Positions 1-12,500 of a stretch of 64,000 nt of DNA are shown in pieces. Made by a program: the position numbers and the translations under genes. Numbering within the stretch: the first letter of the stretch is position 1; each line of letters begins with the position of its first letter. Under the pieces are notes generated by a model that was given only the letters and a program-made list of their open reading frames with translations, searched no databases and was not told the DNA's origin. Source of the stretch: Puccinia triticina (lineage: Eukaryota; Basidiomycota; Pucciniomycetes; Pucciniales; Pucciniaceae); assembly GCF_026914185.1 (NCBI RefSeq), contig NC_070569.1:3844001-3908000 (forward strand), read 5' to 3'.

Positions 1-508
1 CCGACCTCCCTATCCTCCAATCAGCTTTGATTAATCAACTGCGATCGGGTCACTCGCCTCTCAACAGTTATCTCTTCAAGGTCAAAAGAAGACTCGACCC
101 TACCTGCCAATTTTGCAACAGCCGAGAAACAACAATTCATTTCTTTGATTTTTGCCCAAAATACCGACACCTTTGACGAATCCTCATACAGAAGGCTAGA
201 TCAAAAAAACTGAAGGTTGACTCAAACAGACCACATCTGCTCTTAAACATCCCAAAGGCCCATAGCCTGGTCTTTGAATTTATCATGAAATCTGGACGCT
301 TTAATTTCCTGGATTAAATTATTGAATTGCCCGGTCCTTTCCTTTCTTTTCTTTTTCTCTATTTTCTATCTGATCTGTTAGACAATGTTGATTGCCGCGT
401 ATCCCTAAGATTATAACTACCTTTTATGTTAACATCTGGCCTTCTTTTACTCATATGTAGTTAGCTACTTAAGATTCATAGTGTGCAATGCTAAGGGCGA
501 AATTACAC

Positions 509-535
<27 letters not shown>
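1..535 (+). mobile_element. 3' end of a LINE (non-LTR) retrotransposon with poly-A tail
   Basis: The window opens inside the last part of a LINE second ORF. A non-coding tail of about 190 bases follows, then a run of about 26 A at 510-535, the expected 3' end of a target-primed insertion. The 5' end lies outside the window, and a target-site duplication cannot be checked. Confidence 0.8.
3..317 (+). pseudogene. LINE ORF2 C-terminus (partial, one in-frame stop)
   Basis: Reading from base 3 gives the typical C-terminal segment of fungal LINE polyproteins: a stretch of the type LRSGHSPLNSYLFKVKR, then a C-x2-C...H...C zinc-knuckle-like motif (TCQFCNSRETTIHFFDFCP). The frame has a TGA at 174-176 and then continues to TAA at 315-317. 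The TGA is preceded by T (TTGA), so it may be a former CGA arginine codon. The upstream reverse transcriptase and RNase H parts are not in the window. The element looks inactive. Confidence 0.75.
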
Positions 536-540
<5 letters not shown>

Positions 541-1956
541 CCAGAGACTATCAGTTTATTATATTTTTTGATCATTAGGATCTTTGATATTGTCTAGCAG
601 TCTACATTAACTTCTATTATAAACCAAAAATACTTTTTTTATATTTTTTACAGGAACCTCTTATTTTTAAGAACAATGTCTTATACTGTACCAGGAGATT
701 TGGATAGAAATATGGCTTTCAAGGAAATAATCATACAGCCTGGCATAATCCACATTGTTTTTTTTCATTCAAACCTAAATCCGTCATTATAACATTCATT
801 TTTTGCCTGGAGCTGAAAGGACAGTTTCCTGGATTTTTTCAACTAACATGGAGAACAACCACAGCAATACATGGAGAACAACCACAGAAATACATGGAAG
901 AAAATCACAACTGAATCTAGAACCAACCCAGTGAATAATTCCATCTACCCACTGTACATATCATCAAGACAATGAAGACAGGGATTTCAATGCTCCTCAG
1001 CAGGAGGGTAAACTGCTTACGGTTGTCTCGAAACGAATCACCTGATCAAGCATTGATTGCCATGGACTCTTTGTACTCGGACATATCCTTGTCAAGATAT
1101 TAGAGGCCCGATTTGTCACCTGATAAATAGACTGAATAGGATAGAGGCATTACCTAGTCGCTTCTTACAGAATCTTTTTCCTCGGCTTCATGTGATCGTA
1201 GTACAGCGAATCCCTTGAGCTCGATCCGTCGCGTTTAATGTCGAATTTGGAACCAGACGACGACTTTTCAATCATGAAAATTGCATCTTCTTCGCTATCG
1301 AGACGGACTGTTATCGGACGGCGAGGGGTTGGATGGCAGAAGAAAGGAAAGGGGGAACGACGGGTCATCAACACTATCAGTCGGACTAGCGCTATTGGAT
1401 GAAATAGAGATTACGGACTGATGGGCCATGTTTATTCCAGCCCGTAGTGATGTGAACGAGGTGGTTGGCTGAGGGAAAGAGCTGAGAGGCGGGGCAGACC
1501 TGGTCGTTAAATACTCTCACTGGGCTGCCGCGATCGAGACCGAGCCGCGCAGATCGAGCTCCGATCAATCGGAGGTGGCGATACCCTGGCCATCGGTACA
1601 AATACAGGAAATACAGTCTTTCCTGGCGATCGAACTTCGAAGTGTCCTGGCAATCGCAGAAAAGACTTGGAGATCCGTGGCGAACTTCCCCATCCAATCT
1701 GCCGAGGATCCTTGATCGGCACGCAAGGAAGACCGTGATCGATATCGAAATGTTTTCAAGGATGGTGTAGCTGTTTGGCAGAAGGGAGGCCAAGCACTGT
1801 TCACACTGCCGGCTGAGACCCACCAGGGCCAAACAACTCAAGCCCGAACTCGTGTTTAGGCCCGCGCCCGGACCTTTAATTGTGTAAACCTCATGAAGGC
1901 ACTAGACCCCCCGCGCGACTTGACCTAGCAAAAGGACGCGCAAGTCCAATTCAGAC
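536..1956. other. Intergenic stretch without a recognised gene
   Basis: I see no supported gene. A 23-bp direct duplication lies at 846-891. Minus-strand frames at 1165-1374 (69 codons, ending in a basic MKPRKKIL-type tail) and 1392-1841 show no family resemblance. They could be exons or chance frames. Confidence 0.4.
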
Positions 1957-2098
1957 CTATGAACACCCTATCCACCCAGTAAAAGACTGCGCACGCAGAT
2001 GCACGCGAGGCCTGTCGGTCACTGAGTTTCCGCGGCATTTTCTTCAAATCCCGCTCAAATCAATCCCGCTCAAATCCCCTCGAACTCCCAGCCAACTT
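1957..2098 (+). repeat. Left arm of a long-distance inverted repeat (candidate TIR of the KDZ transposon)
   Basis: This stretch matches the reverse complement of about 35740-35878 at roughly 90% by eye (about 14 differences in 142 bases). It includes the shared motifs GACCTATGAACACCC and CAAATCAATCCCGCTC. Weaker similarity continues on both sides to about 1950 and 2145. The pair points inward and brackets the KDZ gene and its partner gene. The exact element ends and a target duplication were not found. Confidence 0.55.
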
Positions 2099-2501
2099 TC
2101 GACTTTCACAGACTACAACACAACTCCACACCGGGTGCACTCCAAACCAAGCAGCCATACAACTATGTACATAGCACAAACTCACAGTCGGACAAGTCCC
2201 CACAACATCACACACCCTTAAAAAATTCTTGCCCTCACATTCCTTCTCTTTGGTGTTACACCGAAAAAGTCACAACTCTTGGCATTGTCATATTGAGCGC
2301 CTTTGGACACAATCGATCAAGTAGGTTGGGCAATAACTTATCTTTTTTGTTTTTTGCTTTGTGGCTCGGTTTTGTATTAAGAAATATTGCACTGAAGAAT
2401 ACGAAATTGATATGGATACTTAGTGATGTAAATAAATGAAATGAACAAAAGACACAAGAGACAACAACAAAAACAAACGGCAAAGGAAGCATAAGGCAAA
2501 A

Positions 2502-2539
2502 CTAGCTGGGGTTGCCATGATCGTCATCTGGTAAGGCAT
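2502..2539 (-). pseudogene. KDZ transposase, C-terminal tail (last exon piece, displaced)
   Basis: This is the last piece of the KDZ gene. After excising the LTR element and one copy of its GGCAT duplication, the frame at 5710-5699 (V-E-H-A) continues here as L-P-D-D-D-H-G-N-P-S and ends at TAG (2504-2502). The in-frame rejoining with a natural end supports the assignment. About 400 bases downstream to the inverted repeat at 2098 hold no gene and are probably the 3' region of the KDZ element. Confidence 0.7.
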
Positions 2540-2880
2540 TGTAAGGGTCCAATGGACCCTCACTGATGAGATGGATGAAAAGGCACAGAGATCGGCTGGT
2601 AGGCCGTCTAAGGATGTCTAGGTCCAAACTGTCGGGGGATTGATTGCAGAGGCTAGCCGGGAGAGAGGAGAGACTCTCTCTATTAGTCTAAATACACCAA
2701 CAGGCGACGAGAAGGAAAAGAGAAGAGAAGAATGAAAACAATGCTTACCTAGCCAGGAGAGAGGAGAGACTCTCTGCCGGACTAGGGAAGCAGCAGCTCA
2801 GGCTAAGTATACGATGCGCGGGGGGTTACGTTATCCCATGACTCTTCGTGTGGAGCCCCGATGTCAAGGGGGGCTTCACA
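2540..2880 (-). repeat. 3' LTR of the gag-only element
   Basis: Direct copy of 5358-5698 with one difference (GCCAGGAG versus GCCGGGAG near 2754). Flanked on the outer side by the GGCAT duplication. Confidence 0.93.
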
Positions 2881-5063
2881 GTCTCCCCCCCTATATAGAG
2901 AGCAAAAGAGGGGGAGGAATCGCTATTGTAAAATGGTGGATGGTGACGGGAAGACAGAAGGAAAGAAGGAGACCGAGGACGATGAATTTGGGTGAAAGCA
3001 GTCGGATGATAAGGAAACCGGGGGCATAAGGGGTGACGACGGAAGGGGCGGTCAGACAGGGTACGAGAAACGTGGCGGGGAATTTTCGTTGGCTGGGCTG
3101 GTGGCCTGCGTGAATGAGGTCGACTAGAATGAGTAATGTGTGTCTCCGTTGGAAGTTCTAGCTCTGAGTTGGACGAAAACGGTTGGACTGGGGTTGGGAG
3201 AATCGGGCACAACAGGTAAGTCGGAACTGATGAGTGTAATGCGAGGCAGCGTAGGTCAGGCGTCTGGACTGGCGGTGGAAACGCTGATGACGTTGGTTGG
3301 TGGATCTTCAATTGTGGGCGAGCTGTGGGGGTAAGGACGCGTAAGCGTCGCCCAGCATGGAATTCATGAAGCACTTGGTTGGGGGAACGGACAGGATGTG
3401 GAATGGGGGGAGCATTGGAAATGGGCACATACTCCGTGGTCCCGTCATTGTCCACGGGGAACCACCTATCGAGGACTGACTCCACTCGCTCATCAACCGC
3501 GTGTACGTCAATGAGGTCGGAGGTGTCAGTGGGTTCTTCTGGGAGTGAGTACGAAGCGTCGTCCGATTTTGGGGCAAGTTCAGCCTCTCTTTCAATTTCA
3601 TCGAGCGGTTGATCGCCATACGCTAAAGTCGTTGCTTCAAGTTGGCCTTCGATAGCCGAGATCAACGACACCTGAGAGTGTTCAAACGGTGGGGCTTCGT
3701 CCATGCCTGCTACTCCTGCCGGTTTGCCTGTGGGTCTGCCTGCAGGTCCGGTTTGTTTCTGAGTCGGACTTGACCAAGCCCGTGGGGCCACGTAATTCGG
3801 TGGTTTCGGCGGGATCTGGAAAGTTGGTGGGATGTAGAGCCTTGATCTGTCTGGTGGACCGGGACAAGCTCCAGCAGGGTTTCCGCAATGCTTTTTACAG
3901 AAATGGCATTTCCCTACCGAATCGAGGTAAGAATGCATCTTCCAGAGGTACAACTCGGGCTCGAGACGATTGGAGCCGAGTGGGGTCGCGTTGGCGCCGG
4001 TGGCGACAGAACGGTAGGAGGATTGGCGATTCTTAGCGAAGTCGGCGTAGAATCCATTAACGCGGTTCTCAAAGGTGCCATACTTGAACGGCTTCTGAGC
4101 GAGTAATTGGAAGTCGCGCACTTTGCTCTGAAGCGCTTGAGGTAGTCCTAAGACGACGAATTCAGCAAGGTCGAGGTCATCAAATACATCTTTCTCGAAG
4201 TTGACGAGGGACTGGAGAGTGCGGGCTTGGCTGCTGTACTGGATGAACAATTCGGCATTGGACATCTCGAGGCGAACTATTGATCGTCAGAGGTCTGCTC
4301 GCCAGTCTTCTGGGAGACAGAATTCAAAAAGTCAATCACGGAACTCCTCCCATGACTTCCCGGCGAACTTTGGACTTTCGACCCGGTAGAATGCGGTCAA
4401 GTTAGTGTCAGCAATCAGGGAGCCGATGATGAGACGCTTGTCGTCCGCATGAGTAACCGCCTTCGTCAAAAAGAAGATGGTGACGGCTTGGATCCACGTC
4501 AGAAAGACTTCGGCGTCTTGGAGAGGTCCGTTAAATTTGGGCCCGTCGGATGTTTGGAACTTTGTCAAGTCCACTCAATCAGACTGTGGAGCCGGGGACA
4601 CTTCTTGTTTGATTCCGCCAGCTAACGCAGCTTTCTCAAGGGCTTTGATGCGTTCTCGATCAATCTTGCGCTGTTCAGCAAAACGATCCGCATCGGCTTT
4701 CCGTTGTTCTGCATCAATTCGGTGTTGTTCCTCGGCTTGTTGCTGTGCCGCCTGGAATTGGACCGCCGTGTTCTTTTGGATGGTGAGGACTGCCTTGAGG
4801 CAGTCGCTTAAGGAAAGCTCCTGCTCTGCGTCTTCCGGCTGGTAACCGGTCGAACTGGAAGTCGGGTTCATGCTTTGCTTGGTTGAGGGAGCAGGGAAGT
4901 TGGGGTCGTAGTTCGGGTGGTCAGACGATAGCGTTTGGGCGATCGCGGCGTTGTTCGATGCTGCAAGGGCGTCCAGGCGAGCCCGTCGACGGGCGGTACG
5001 GAGAATTTCTTCGGGGTCAGAGATCGGAAGCAGAGGGCCCGTGTTGGTGTTTCTTGTGGTCAT
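2826..5063 (-). pseudogene. Gypsy-type Gag polyprotein with three in-frame TGA stops
   Basis: A single minus-strand frame carries the whole Gag. The likely start is the ATG at 5063 (MTTRNTN...), with an in-frame ATG also at 5165. A glutamine- and lysine-rich coiled-coil region follows, then the retro-gag core (motifs KFNGPLQDAEVFLTWI, KFAGKSWEEF, LQSLVNFEKDVFDDLDLAEF) and a zinc knuckle C-x2-C-x3-C...C near 3860-3900. The tail is proline- and serine-rich and runs into the LTR. Three TGA codons interrupt it at 4577-4575, 4334-4332 and 4289-4287. Each would be CGA (Arg) with one C-to-T change, and the first two are TTGA. No pol domains follow. It presumably depended on proteins supplied by a related element. 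Confidence 0.8.
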
Positions 5064-5357
5064 GAACCGTGCTTGGCTCGGGGAGTGACGTGGTGTGAAG
5101 ATGAGGGAAAAAGGAAGGAGGTCGATTGGATGAAAAAAAAAGTGGAGTTTGGTGTGAACGATCACACCGATACGAGGTCAATACGGGCAGCGGATCAAGA
5201 GCAGAAGGCGAGGGCAGAGGTCAATGTTTCTGAGGGCTTAGACGAGCGAGGACGAGGTCAGAAGGCGAGCAAGAACAAGGTCAGAAGGCGATGACAAGGT
5301 CGATAGTTTCGACCAAGACGGGGAGTGATTGGTTCGTTTGGATCAAGAAAAAAAAAG

Positions 5358-5698
5358 TGTAAGGGTCCAATGGACCCTCACTGATGAGATGGATGAAAAG
5401 GCACAGAGATCGGCTGGTAGGCCGTCTAAGGATGTCTAGGTCCAAACTGTCGGGGGATTGATTGCAGAGGCTAGCCGGGAGAGAGGAGAGACTCTCTCTA
5501 TTAGTCTAAATACACCAACAGGCGACGAGAAGGAAAAGAGAAGAGAAGAATGAAAACAATGCTTACCTAGCCGGGAGAGAGGAGAGACTCTCTGCCGGAC
5601 TAGGGAAGCAGCAGCTCAGGCTAAGTATACGATGCGCGGGGGGTTACGTTATCCCATGACTCTTCGTGTGGAGCCCCGATGTCAAGGGGGGCTTCACA
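5358..5698 (-). repeat. 5' LTR of the gag-only element
   Basis: Direct copy of 2540-2880. In element orientation it starts TGTGAAG and ends CTTACA. The primer-binding site is not obvious, because the adjacent internal sequence is a T-rich run. Confidence 0.93.
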
Positions 5699-6021
5699 GG
5701 CATGCTCGACCGCATTGAGCAATGTGTTATTTTCAACAGATTCACCATCTGAGTCCTGTTCATTGAGCACCGTCTCCTCCAAGAGCAGATCAATGTCAGC
5801 TTCTGGGCATCGGTTGTAGGAATTCTGTCTCAAGAATACAACTAATGCAAACCACTCAGCTGGCAATGTGTCCCGCTGCACAAAGCCCAAAGCAAGGAAT
5901 TCTTTGACTGCCAGTACCCACGCAAGCATTAACATTTCGTGCTTCTGTTGGACCAATTCCAACTTTTCGCTCACAATTCTCCTGGTGGGATATGTAACCT
6001 GACCAAACGAAGCTTCCAAGA
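5699..6021 (-). pseudogene. KDZ transposase, C-terminal region (fragment between two insertions)
   Basis: Reading down from 6018, the frame continues that of 26148-26040 once the CACTA-type element and one AGA copy are removed: ...D-S-K-L-K-T-I then L-E-A-S-F-G-Q-V-T-Y-P. The segment is the acidic, leucine-rich C-terminal region typical of KDZ proteins (LPAEWFALVVFLRQNS, DIDLLLEETVLNEQDSDGES). It is open throughout and is cut at 5699 by the gag-only LTR element. Confidence 0.75.
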
Positions 6022-6545
6022 CACTACAAACATGGATGAATTTGGGAAGGCACATATTGATCAATATGGCATATATTGATCAAATTATATTGATCATTTT
6101 TTTTTTTTTGAAATTTCTCTTTAATTTGTTTCCTTCCTGCAACATTATAACCCTTCTATCAACTCTATTTCTCTTCATTTCCTCCTTTCTTAGTTTTCAA
6201 CCATAGTAGAAGCTTCATTTTGTTGCCAGATCAAATAGGTCATTTTTACATACTCATATGAATTATTCCTGAGAAAAAATAGTCTGTTAAGTCGGGCAAG
6301 GAGGGGAAGGGGGGAGGAGGAATGGGGAGGCATGAATTATTGTGACTTGAACCTTGCAGAAGGGTTGAAATCTACTTTCCAAAAAGTCTCAATATATCAT
6401 GCTACACAATTTTGTTCAAATTTAATGGCTTGTATATATGACTCATCATATCCAATATCCTAAATTTCTACTAGGCCTGAGATTGATTTAACGTTTGTAC
6501 CAGATTTGAGTAGCGTGTCTTATATCATGGAAGAACTCCCACGCT
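6022..6545 (+). repeat. Left terminal inverted repeat of the 20-kb element
   Basis: Near-complete inverted match to 25515-26039 (small indels, mainly in A/T runs). Near the tip the motif ATATTGATCA recurs three times within 60 bases, possibly transposase-binding motifs. The arm runs into the first 173-bp unit. Confidence 0.9.
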
Positions 6546-8657
6546 GTGCTGAGATATAGTAGGAGAAACACCAGGAGACTACCAAATCAGTGATATTTGG
6601 TAACTGATCACATTGTGGTTGTTACATTTGGAGGTTTTGAGGTCATTCAAGGTACACCATGATCCGTTGAGGCCATTTGATCATTTTTGTACCAATATCA
6701 TGGAAGAACTCCCACGCTGCGCTGAGATGTAGTGGCAGAAACACCAAGAAGCTGCCAAATTAGTGATATTTGGCAACCAATCACATTGTAGCTGCTACAT
6801 TTGGGGGTTTTGTGGTCATTAAAGGTACAAAGTGAATCTTTAAGGGCATGTGGAAAATTTTGGTACCAATGTCATGGAAGAACTCCCATGCTGCGCTGAG
6901 ATATAGTGGGAGAAACACCAGGAAACTACCAAATTAGTGATATTTGGCAACAGATTGCATTGTAGCTGCTACATTTGGGGGTTTTGTGGTCATTCAAGGT
7001 ACAAATTGAGACTTTGAGGGCATGTGAACATTTTGGTACCAATGTCATGGAAGAAATCTCATTCTGCGCTGGGATATAGTGGCAGAAACACCAAGGAACT
7101 ACCAAATTAGTCACATCTGGCAACTAATCACATTGTGGCTGCTACATTTGGGGGTTTTGTGGTCGTTCAAGGTACACAGTGAATCTTTGACCGCATTTGA
7201 TCATTTTGGTACCAATATCATGGAAGAACTCCCATTCTGCGCTGAGATATAGTGGCAGAAACATCAGGAAAACTACCAAATTAGTCATATTTGGCAACTG
7301 ATCACATTGTGGCTGCTACATTTGGAGGTTTTGAGGTCATTCAAGGCAAACCATGATCCCTTGAGGCCATTTGATCATTTTTGTACCAATATCATGGAAG
7401 AACTCCCATGCTGCACTGGGATATAGTGGCAGAAACACCAAGAAACTACCAAATTAGTGATATTTGGCAACTGATCACGTTGTGGCTGCTACATTTGGGG
7501 GTTTTGTGGTCATTCAAGGTACAGAATGCATCTTTGAGGGCATGTGATCATTTTGGTACCAATATGATGGAAGAACTCCCACACTGGGCTGAGATATAGG
7601 GGGAGAAACACCAAGAAACTACCAAATTAGTGATATTTGGCAACTGATCAAATTGTGGCTGCTACATTTGGGGGTTTTGTGGTCATTCAAGGTACAAAAT
7701 GAATCTCTGAGGGCATGTTAACATTTTGGTACCAATATCATGGAAGTACTCCCACGCTGGGCTGAGATATAGTGGCGGAAACACCAAGAAACTACCAAAT
7801 TAGTCATATTTGGCAACTGATCACATTGTGGCTGCTACATTTGGAGGTTTTGAGGTAATCCAAGGTACACCATGATCCCTTGAGGCCATTTGATCATTTT
7901 TATGCCAATATCATGGAAGAACTCCCATGCTGGACTGAGATATAGTGGCAGAAACACCAAGAAACTACCAAATCAGTGATATTTGGCAACTAATCACATT
8001 GTGGCTGCTACATTTGAGAGTTTTGTGGTCATTCAAGGTACACAATGAATCTTTAAGGGCATGCAAACATTTTGTTAGCAATATCATGGAATAACTCTCT
8101 CGCTGCACTGAGATATAGTGGCAGAAACACCAAGAAACTGCCAAATTAGTCATATTTGGCAACTGATCACATTGTGGCTGCTACATTTGGAGGTTTTGAG
8201 GTCATTCAAGGTACACCATGATCCCTTGAGGCCATTTGATCATTTTAATACCAATAACATGGAAGAACTCCCATTCTGGACTGAGATATAGTGGCAGAAA
8301 CACCAAGAAACTACCAAATTGGTGATATTTGGCAACTAATCACATTGTGGCTGCTACATTTGAGAGTTTTGTGGTCATTCAAGGTACACAATGAATTTTT
8401 GAGGGCATGCAAACATTTTGGTAGCATTATTGTGGAAGAACTCTCTTGCTGCACTGAGATATAGTGGCAGAAACACCAAGAAACTACCAAATTAGTCATA
8501 TTTGGCAACTGATCACATTGTGGCTGCTTCATTTGGGGGTTTTGTGATTTTTCAAGGTACACAATGAATCTTTGTGGGCATGTGATCATTTGGGTACCAA
8601 TATCATGGAAGAACTCCCACGCTGGGTTGAGATATAGGGGCAGAAACACCAAGAAAC
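6546..8657 (+). repeat. 173-bp satellite array, left arm, first part
   Basis: About 12 head-to-tail units of about 173 bp. Each has landmarks ATCATGGAAGAACTCCCA, GAGATATAGTGGCAGAAACA, CTACCAAATTAGTGATATTT and GGGGGTTTTGTGGTCATTCA. Because 173 is not a multiple of three, the frames of about 65 codons per unit are fortuitous. The array is cut by a Copia element at the duplication GAAAC. Confidence 0.93.
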
Positions 8658-8771
8658 TGTTGTGACATGGTCATAGTACTCGACTGCGGCACATGTCACA
8701 TACTTGTATTTAGTCTACTTTTCCATACTAGATTGAAAAGTATCCATTATTTACGAGCTCTACTCACAACA
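8658..8771 (+). repeat. 5' LTR of the satellite-inserted Copia element
   Basis: 114 bp, direct copy of 14550-14663. Differences are TTGTGAC/TTGCGAC, CTCGACT/CTCGTCT, CTTGTAT/CTTGCAT and CTAGATT/CTAGGTT. Confidence 0.93.
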
Positions 8772-9599
8772 GGTTATGAGCCTCTCGCTAGAGTAGCTCG
8801 TTTTTTTTTTTCCTCTATACAAGTAACCGGCGCATAGATGAGTATATAATTAGTAGTCCATTCTGGACGAGCAAGTAGTCCTCTCAGGACGAGCCACAAG
8901 TAGTCTGCCAGCAAGCTTTTTTTTCTTTCTTCTTTTGTTATCACTCAAATTTGACAAACCTCATCATTTTTGCCTTCCAAGTCAACCTTCATCATCAACG
9001 CCAAACTTTTCCGTAATAACCGCTTAAGAGTCTGAGCGAGGCTAGAGCTAGAATCTCCTGGTTCTGTACTGTGTGGCGAACGCTCTGCAGGCGTTTAGGT
9101 TGGAGTAATTACCCATAACCACACAGACGGGACTAGGTTTGCCGAAACTCAAAGCTTAGCGATATCGACTGAAAAGTCGGTAGGAGTTAGTTTGCCCCTC
9201 AAGATATCGAATTGACCAATCAATCAACAAAACTCTGAATCTTCCACTCCGTTTTTTTTTCTATCTTCTCTCTCTTTCTTTCCCCCCCACGTTTTTCACT
9301 TTTTTCCCTTTGCCCACTCCCACCATGTCCGACAACAAACCCCCTTCCAGACGTAACATACCAGGAGCCGTAAACCGACTGGGGGCGCTTCCAGGTCTGT
9401 GAACTGTTAAGATAGTGTATTAGCATTTCCCTATGTAGTATGCTTCTAACCTATACACCCACAACTTAGCCTATATTATACATGTATATAGTCTAGTTGT
9501 TCTTCTTACTGTTATCCTTTCTCACTGAATGATGATTTTACTTTGACTTACTGTGCTCAGACTTAGTCCTCAACACCTCGTCAAATCTCTCTTAGTCTT

Positions 9600-12500
9600 G
9601 TGTCACCTCAGTTACCCTCAACACGAACCATCGACTGGGTCACACCAAAGAATCCAACATTGAAAAACATCCTTGGGCCTCAGGTTACGTCAAACAATTT
9701 CTTCCATCGCCGGGTTGGTCGTGCAGCAACAGACGTCAATCGTGGTACTGACTCCTCTTCATTCATGCGTGCCGATAAAGGGAAGGCTTGCACGTTTTCA
9801 GAAGATCTACCCGAGGAAACCACGTTCCAACCAAGGCTCACGGACAGAATGATTGGCTCATCTGCCACGAATTGGCGACGGACGGAAGGCCCTCCACATG
9901 TCCAGAATCTCTCTCCACAACCTCTCAATCAAACCGAACCAACAACCCCTCCTCAGATGCCATCGCAGGCTGACATTGCCAGCCTGATAGCAGAAATGAG
10001 ACTTCAGCGTGAAGAGGAGCGCGCCAGACACCACGAAGTGATGAATCGCAGGGCAGATCAGGATGCAAGGATCAGACAACGGTCGTTACTCAATGAGGCT
10101 ACTAAACTCTCGGCTATAGCTTCAGCGGCGGTTAAGAAAATCCACCCCGATTGCATCCTGAAGATCGATGGATCAAACATCACCGAGTGGGAAGCTGCCC
10201 TGGCCGTCGTCGCTTTTGAGCGCTTTCAATACCAACACTTCTACACGCCCACTGAAGGCTATGTTGCCGACCCGCATCACGAGCAGATTGCCCGTGAAAT
10301 CATACACTCCTCAGTGCACTGCGACTTGGCCTACGACCTTTTGGACCTCAACAACTCAGCTGAAGTCGTCCAGCACTTGACTAGCAAGTTTCGTGTGATC
10401 AACAGAGCGAAGCAACTCCAAGCGTGGGAGACCCTCAAGAAAATCAATCTTACCGACTACAGCAGTTTGGCCAAGGCAATCGCAGCATTTGACAGATGCG
10501 CGAAAACGTTCATCGAGCAGCGTGTGGAGTTCACGTGGGACACCGTTATGGGATTCATCATGCAATCGAATCTCAACACCAATCTTTGCCCTGTCCTGGA
10601 TTGCAAAGTAGACCTCTTCATGGAGACCCATGAATCTGAAAATCCAATCTCCAACGACATCCTCCGGTTTTGGGATGCAGCCCGCTCTGAACAACGACTA
10701 GCGGAAGAAACAGGACGTGCGGAGTCGTCTGCTTTAAAAGTCTCACTAGCTAGCCAAACAGACTCTAGCTTTTCAGGACCCGTTTCAGGAAGCGTTTCAG
10801 GAAACGTCTCAGGTTCAATTGAAGACTCAAAGATCACTGCTATGGCAGTACAGAAGCCTCCGGATTGCTACATATGCAAGCAAGTTGGACACATCGCTCC
10901 ACATTGCCCAACCAGCCGCAAGAATACACAAGCTCAACGTAACACCGGCACCGTCCCCCCTCCCTGTCTGAGCTTTCCCTCATGCTTGGTTACTTACAAT
11001 TACAGCCGCATTCCCTACATCAAACCATCCCAACCAGAAGTTTGACAAAATCCTTCTTCCCGACCCACTGGAGTATCGCACCCCAGGACCGGTAACCCTG
11101 TCCCACCAACAAAAACTGTGGAAACAAGACAAATCAACCCCGACTTGTTTGCAGAGGAAGAGGAAGAAGTCAAATACACTTTTGAGAATGAAGACCTGTC
11201 AGCCGAACCCACTGGCCATCGTTTCAATCTCCGGGAAATGACCGTAGACCGCAACGGTCAAGAAGTCATCTGGGACACCGGTGCCTCAGATAATGTCACT
11301 GGGGACAGGTACGCACTGTTTGACTTCACATTGCTAGAACAACCGATTGCTGTCAAGGTTGCCACTGACTTGGCGTGTGATTTCATCACAGGTACGGGTA
11401 CTTTGAGATTTGCCGGGATGAACAAAATGACTATCGCTGTTAAGAAGGTCTATTACTATGAGCGAGCAAGGTCCACTCTACTTTCCATTGCTGCGTTCAA
11501 GAAATCAAATGCTCAGTTCAAAGTAAACACTAATTTTGACTCTATTGATCTGCTATCTAGCGACGGAAAAGTTCTCCTCCGAAGCATATTCAATGCGACA
11601 AAAAACTCGTGGCCGGTGATTCGACCTATGCGCGCTTTCTCTTCCCTTCCCTACTGCCCATCTACTTTGTTTCCCAACTGTTTCTCACCTGCAATTGAGG
11701 CACATGCCGTTTTCAAGTCACCTACTCTGGTTGAACATAGCCAGTTCACATGGAACGCTGAGGATCTCACTGCAGATGAGAAGACCCTCCTTTTTTGGCA
11801 TTGGTTGTTCGGACATGCTAGCCTCAGGAAAATAAGGAGAATGGTCAAGCTTCAGCTTGGATATGGTTTGCCTGCAACAATGCCCAGAGGCTCCATCAAA
11901 TGCCCCGTGTGCGCCATATGCAAAGCAACTAGGACGTCAGCACTCGGTCCTTCAAATTGTGTGTCTGGTAAGTTATCTGTAGTTTGTGTCAACCTAATGG
12001 GCCCTTTCGACACACCAACGCTGAGCGGCGGAAAATATGCGCTAACTATTCGAGATGTGTACACGTCTTACAGTGAAGTAAAGATTTTAAAAACAAAAGG
12101 GGAAGCGGCGGCGATACTGATGCAAACCGTAACGCGATGGGAAACTCAGACCGACAGCAAATTGAAAATACTACAATCTGACAACGGTGGTGAATTTGAC
12201 TCAAAAGTCCTTGGGGATTTCCTCAGTAAGAAAGGTGTCGTGGCTGAACGGTCCTTGCCATATCACCATTTCCAAAATGGAGCAGCGGAGTGCTACAACC
12301 GTACGGTCTCCGACATGGGACAAAGCATTCTCTACGACAGTGAATTGGGACGTGAGTTTTGGGGTTACACCTTTATGTGGTCAGCATGGACACTAAACCG
12401 CATACCTAATCGGATAACAAAAGAGAAGACTCCGTATGAATGTTTCTTCGGAGACAAACCTCAGCTTGATAGAACACGGGTTTTTGGGTCCAGAGCCTAC

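Larger units (their letters stand above)
2540..5698 (-). mobile_element. Gag-only LTR retrotransposon (non-autonomous, Gypsy-type gag)
   Basis: A complete 3,159-bp LTR element in minus orientation. It has two 341-bp LTRs that differ at one base by eye, TG...CA ends, and a perfect 5-bp target duplication GGCAT at 2535-2539 and 5699-5703. The internal part encodes only a Gag-like protein. No protease, integrase, reverse transcriptase or RNase H was seen. A purine tract (minus strand, next to 2881-2890) adjoins the 3' LTR. It is inserted in the last coding part of the KDZ gene. The near-identical LTRs mark it as the youngest LTR insertion here. Confidence 0.92.

Noticed and set aside
1392..1841. 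149-codon minus-strand frame as a gene
   Set aside because: No recognisable motif, overlapping frames of similar length, no convincing start context or splice structure.
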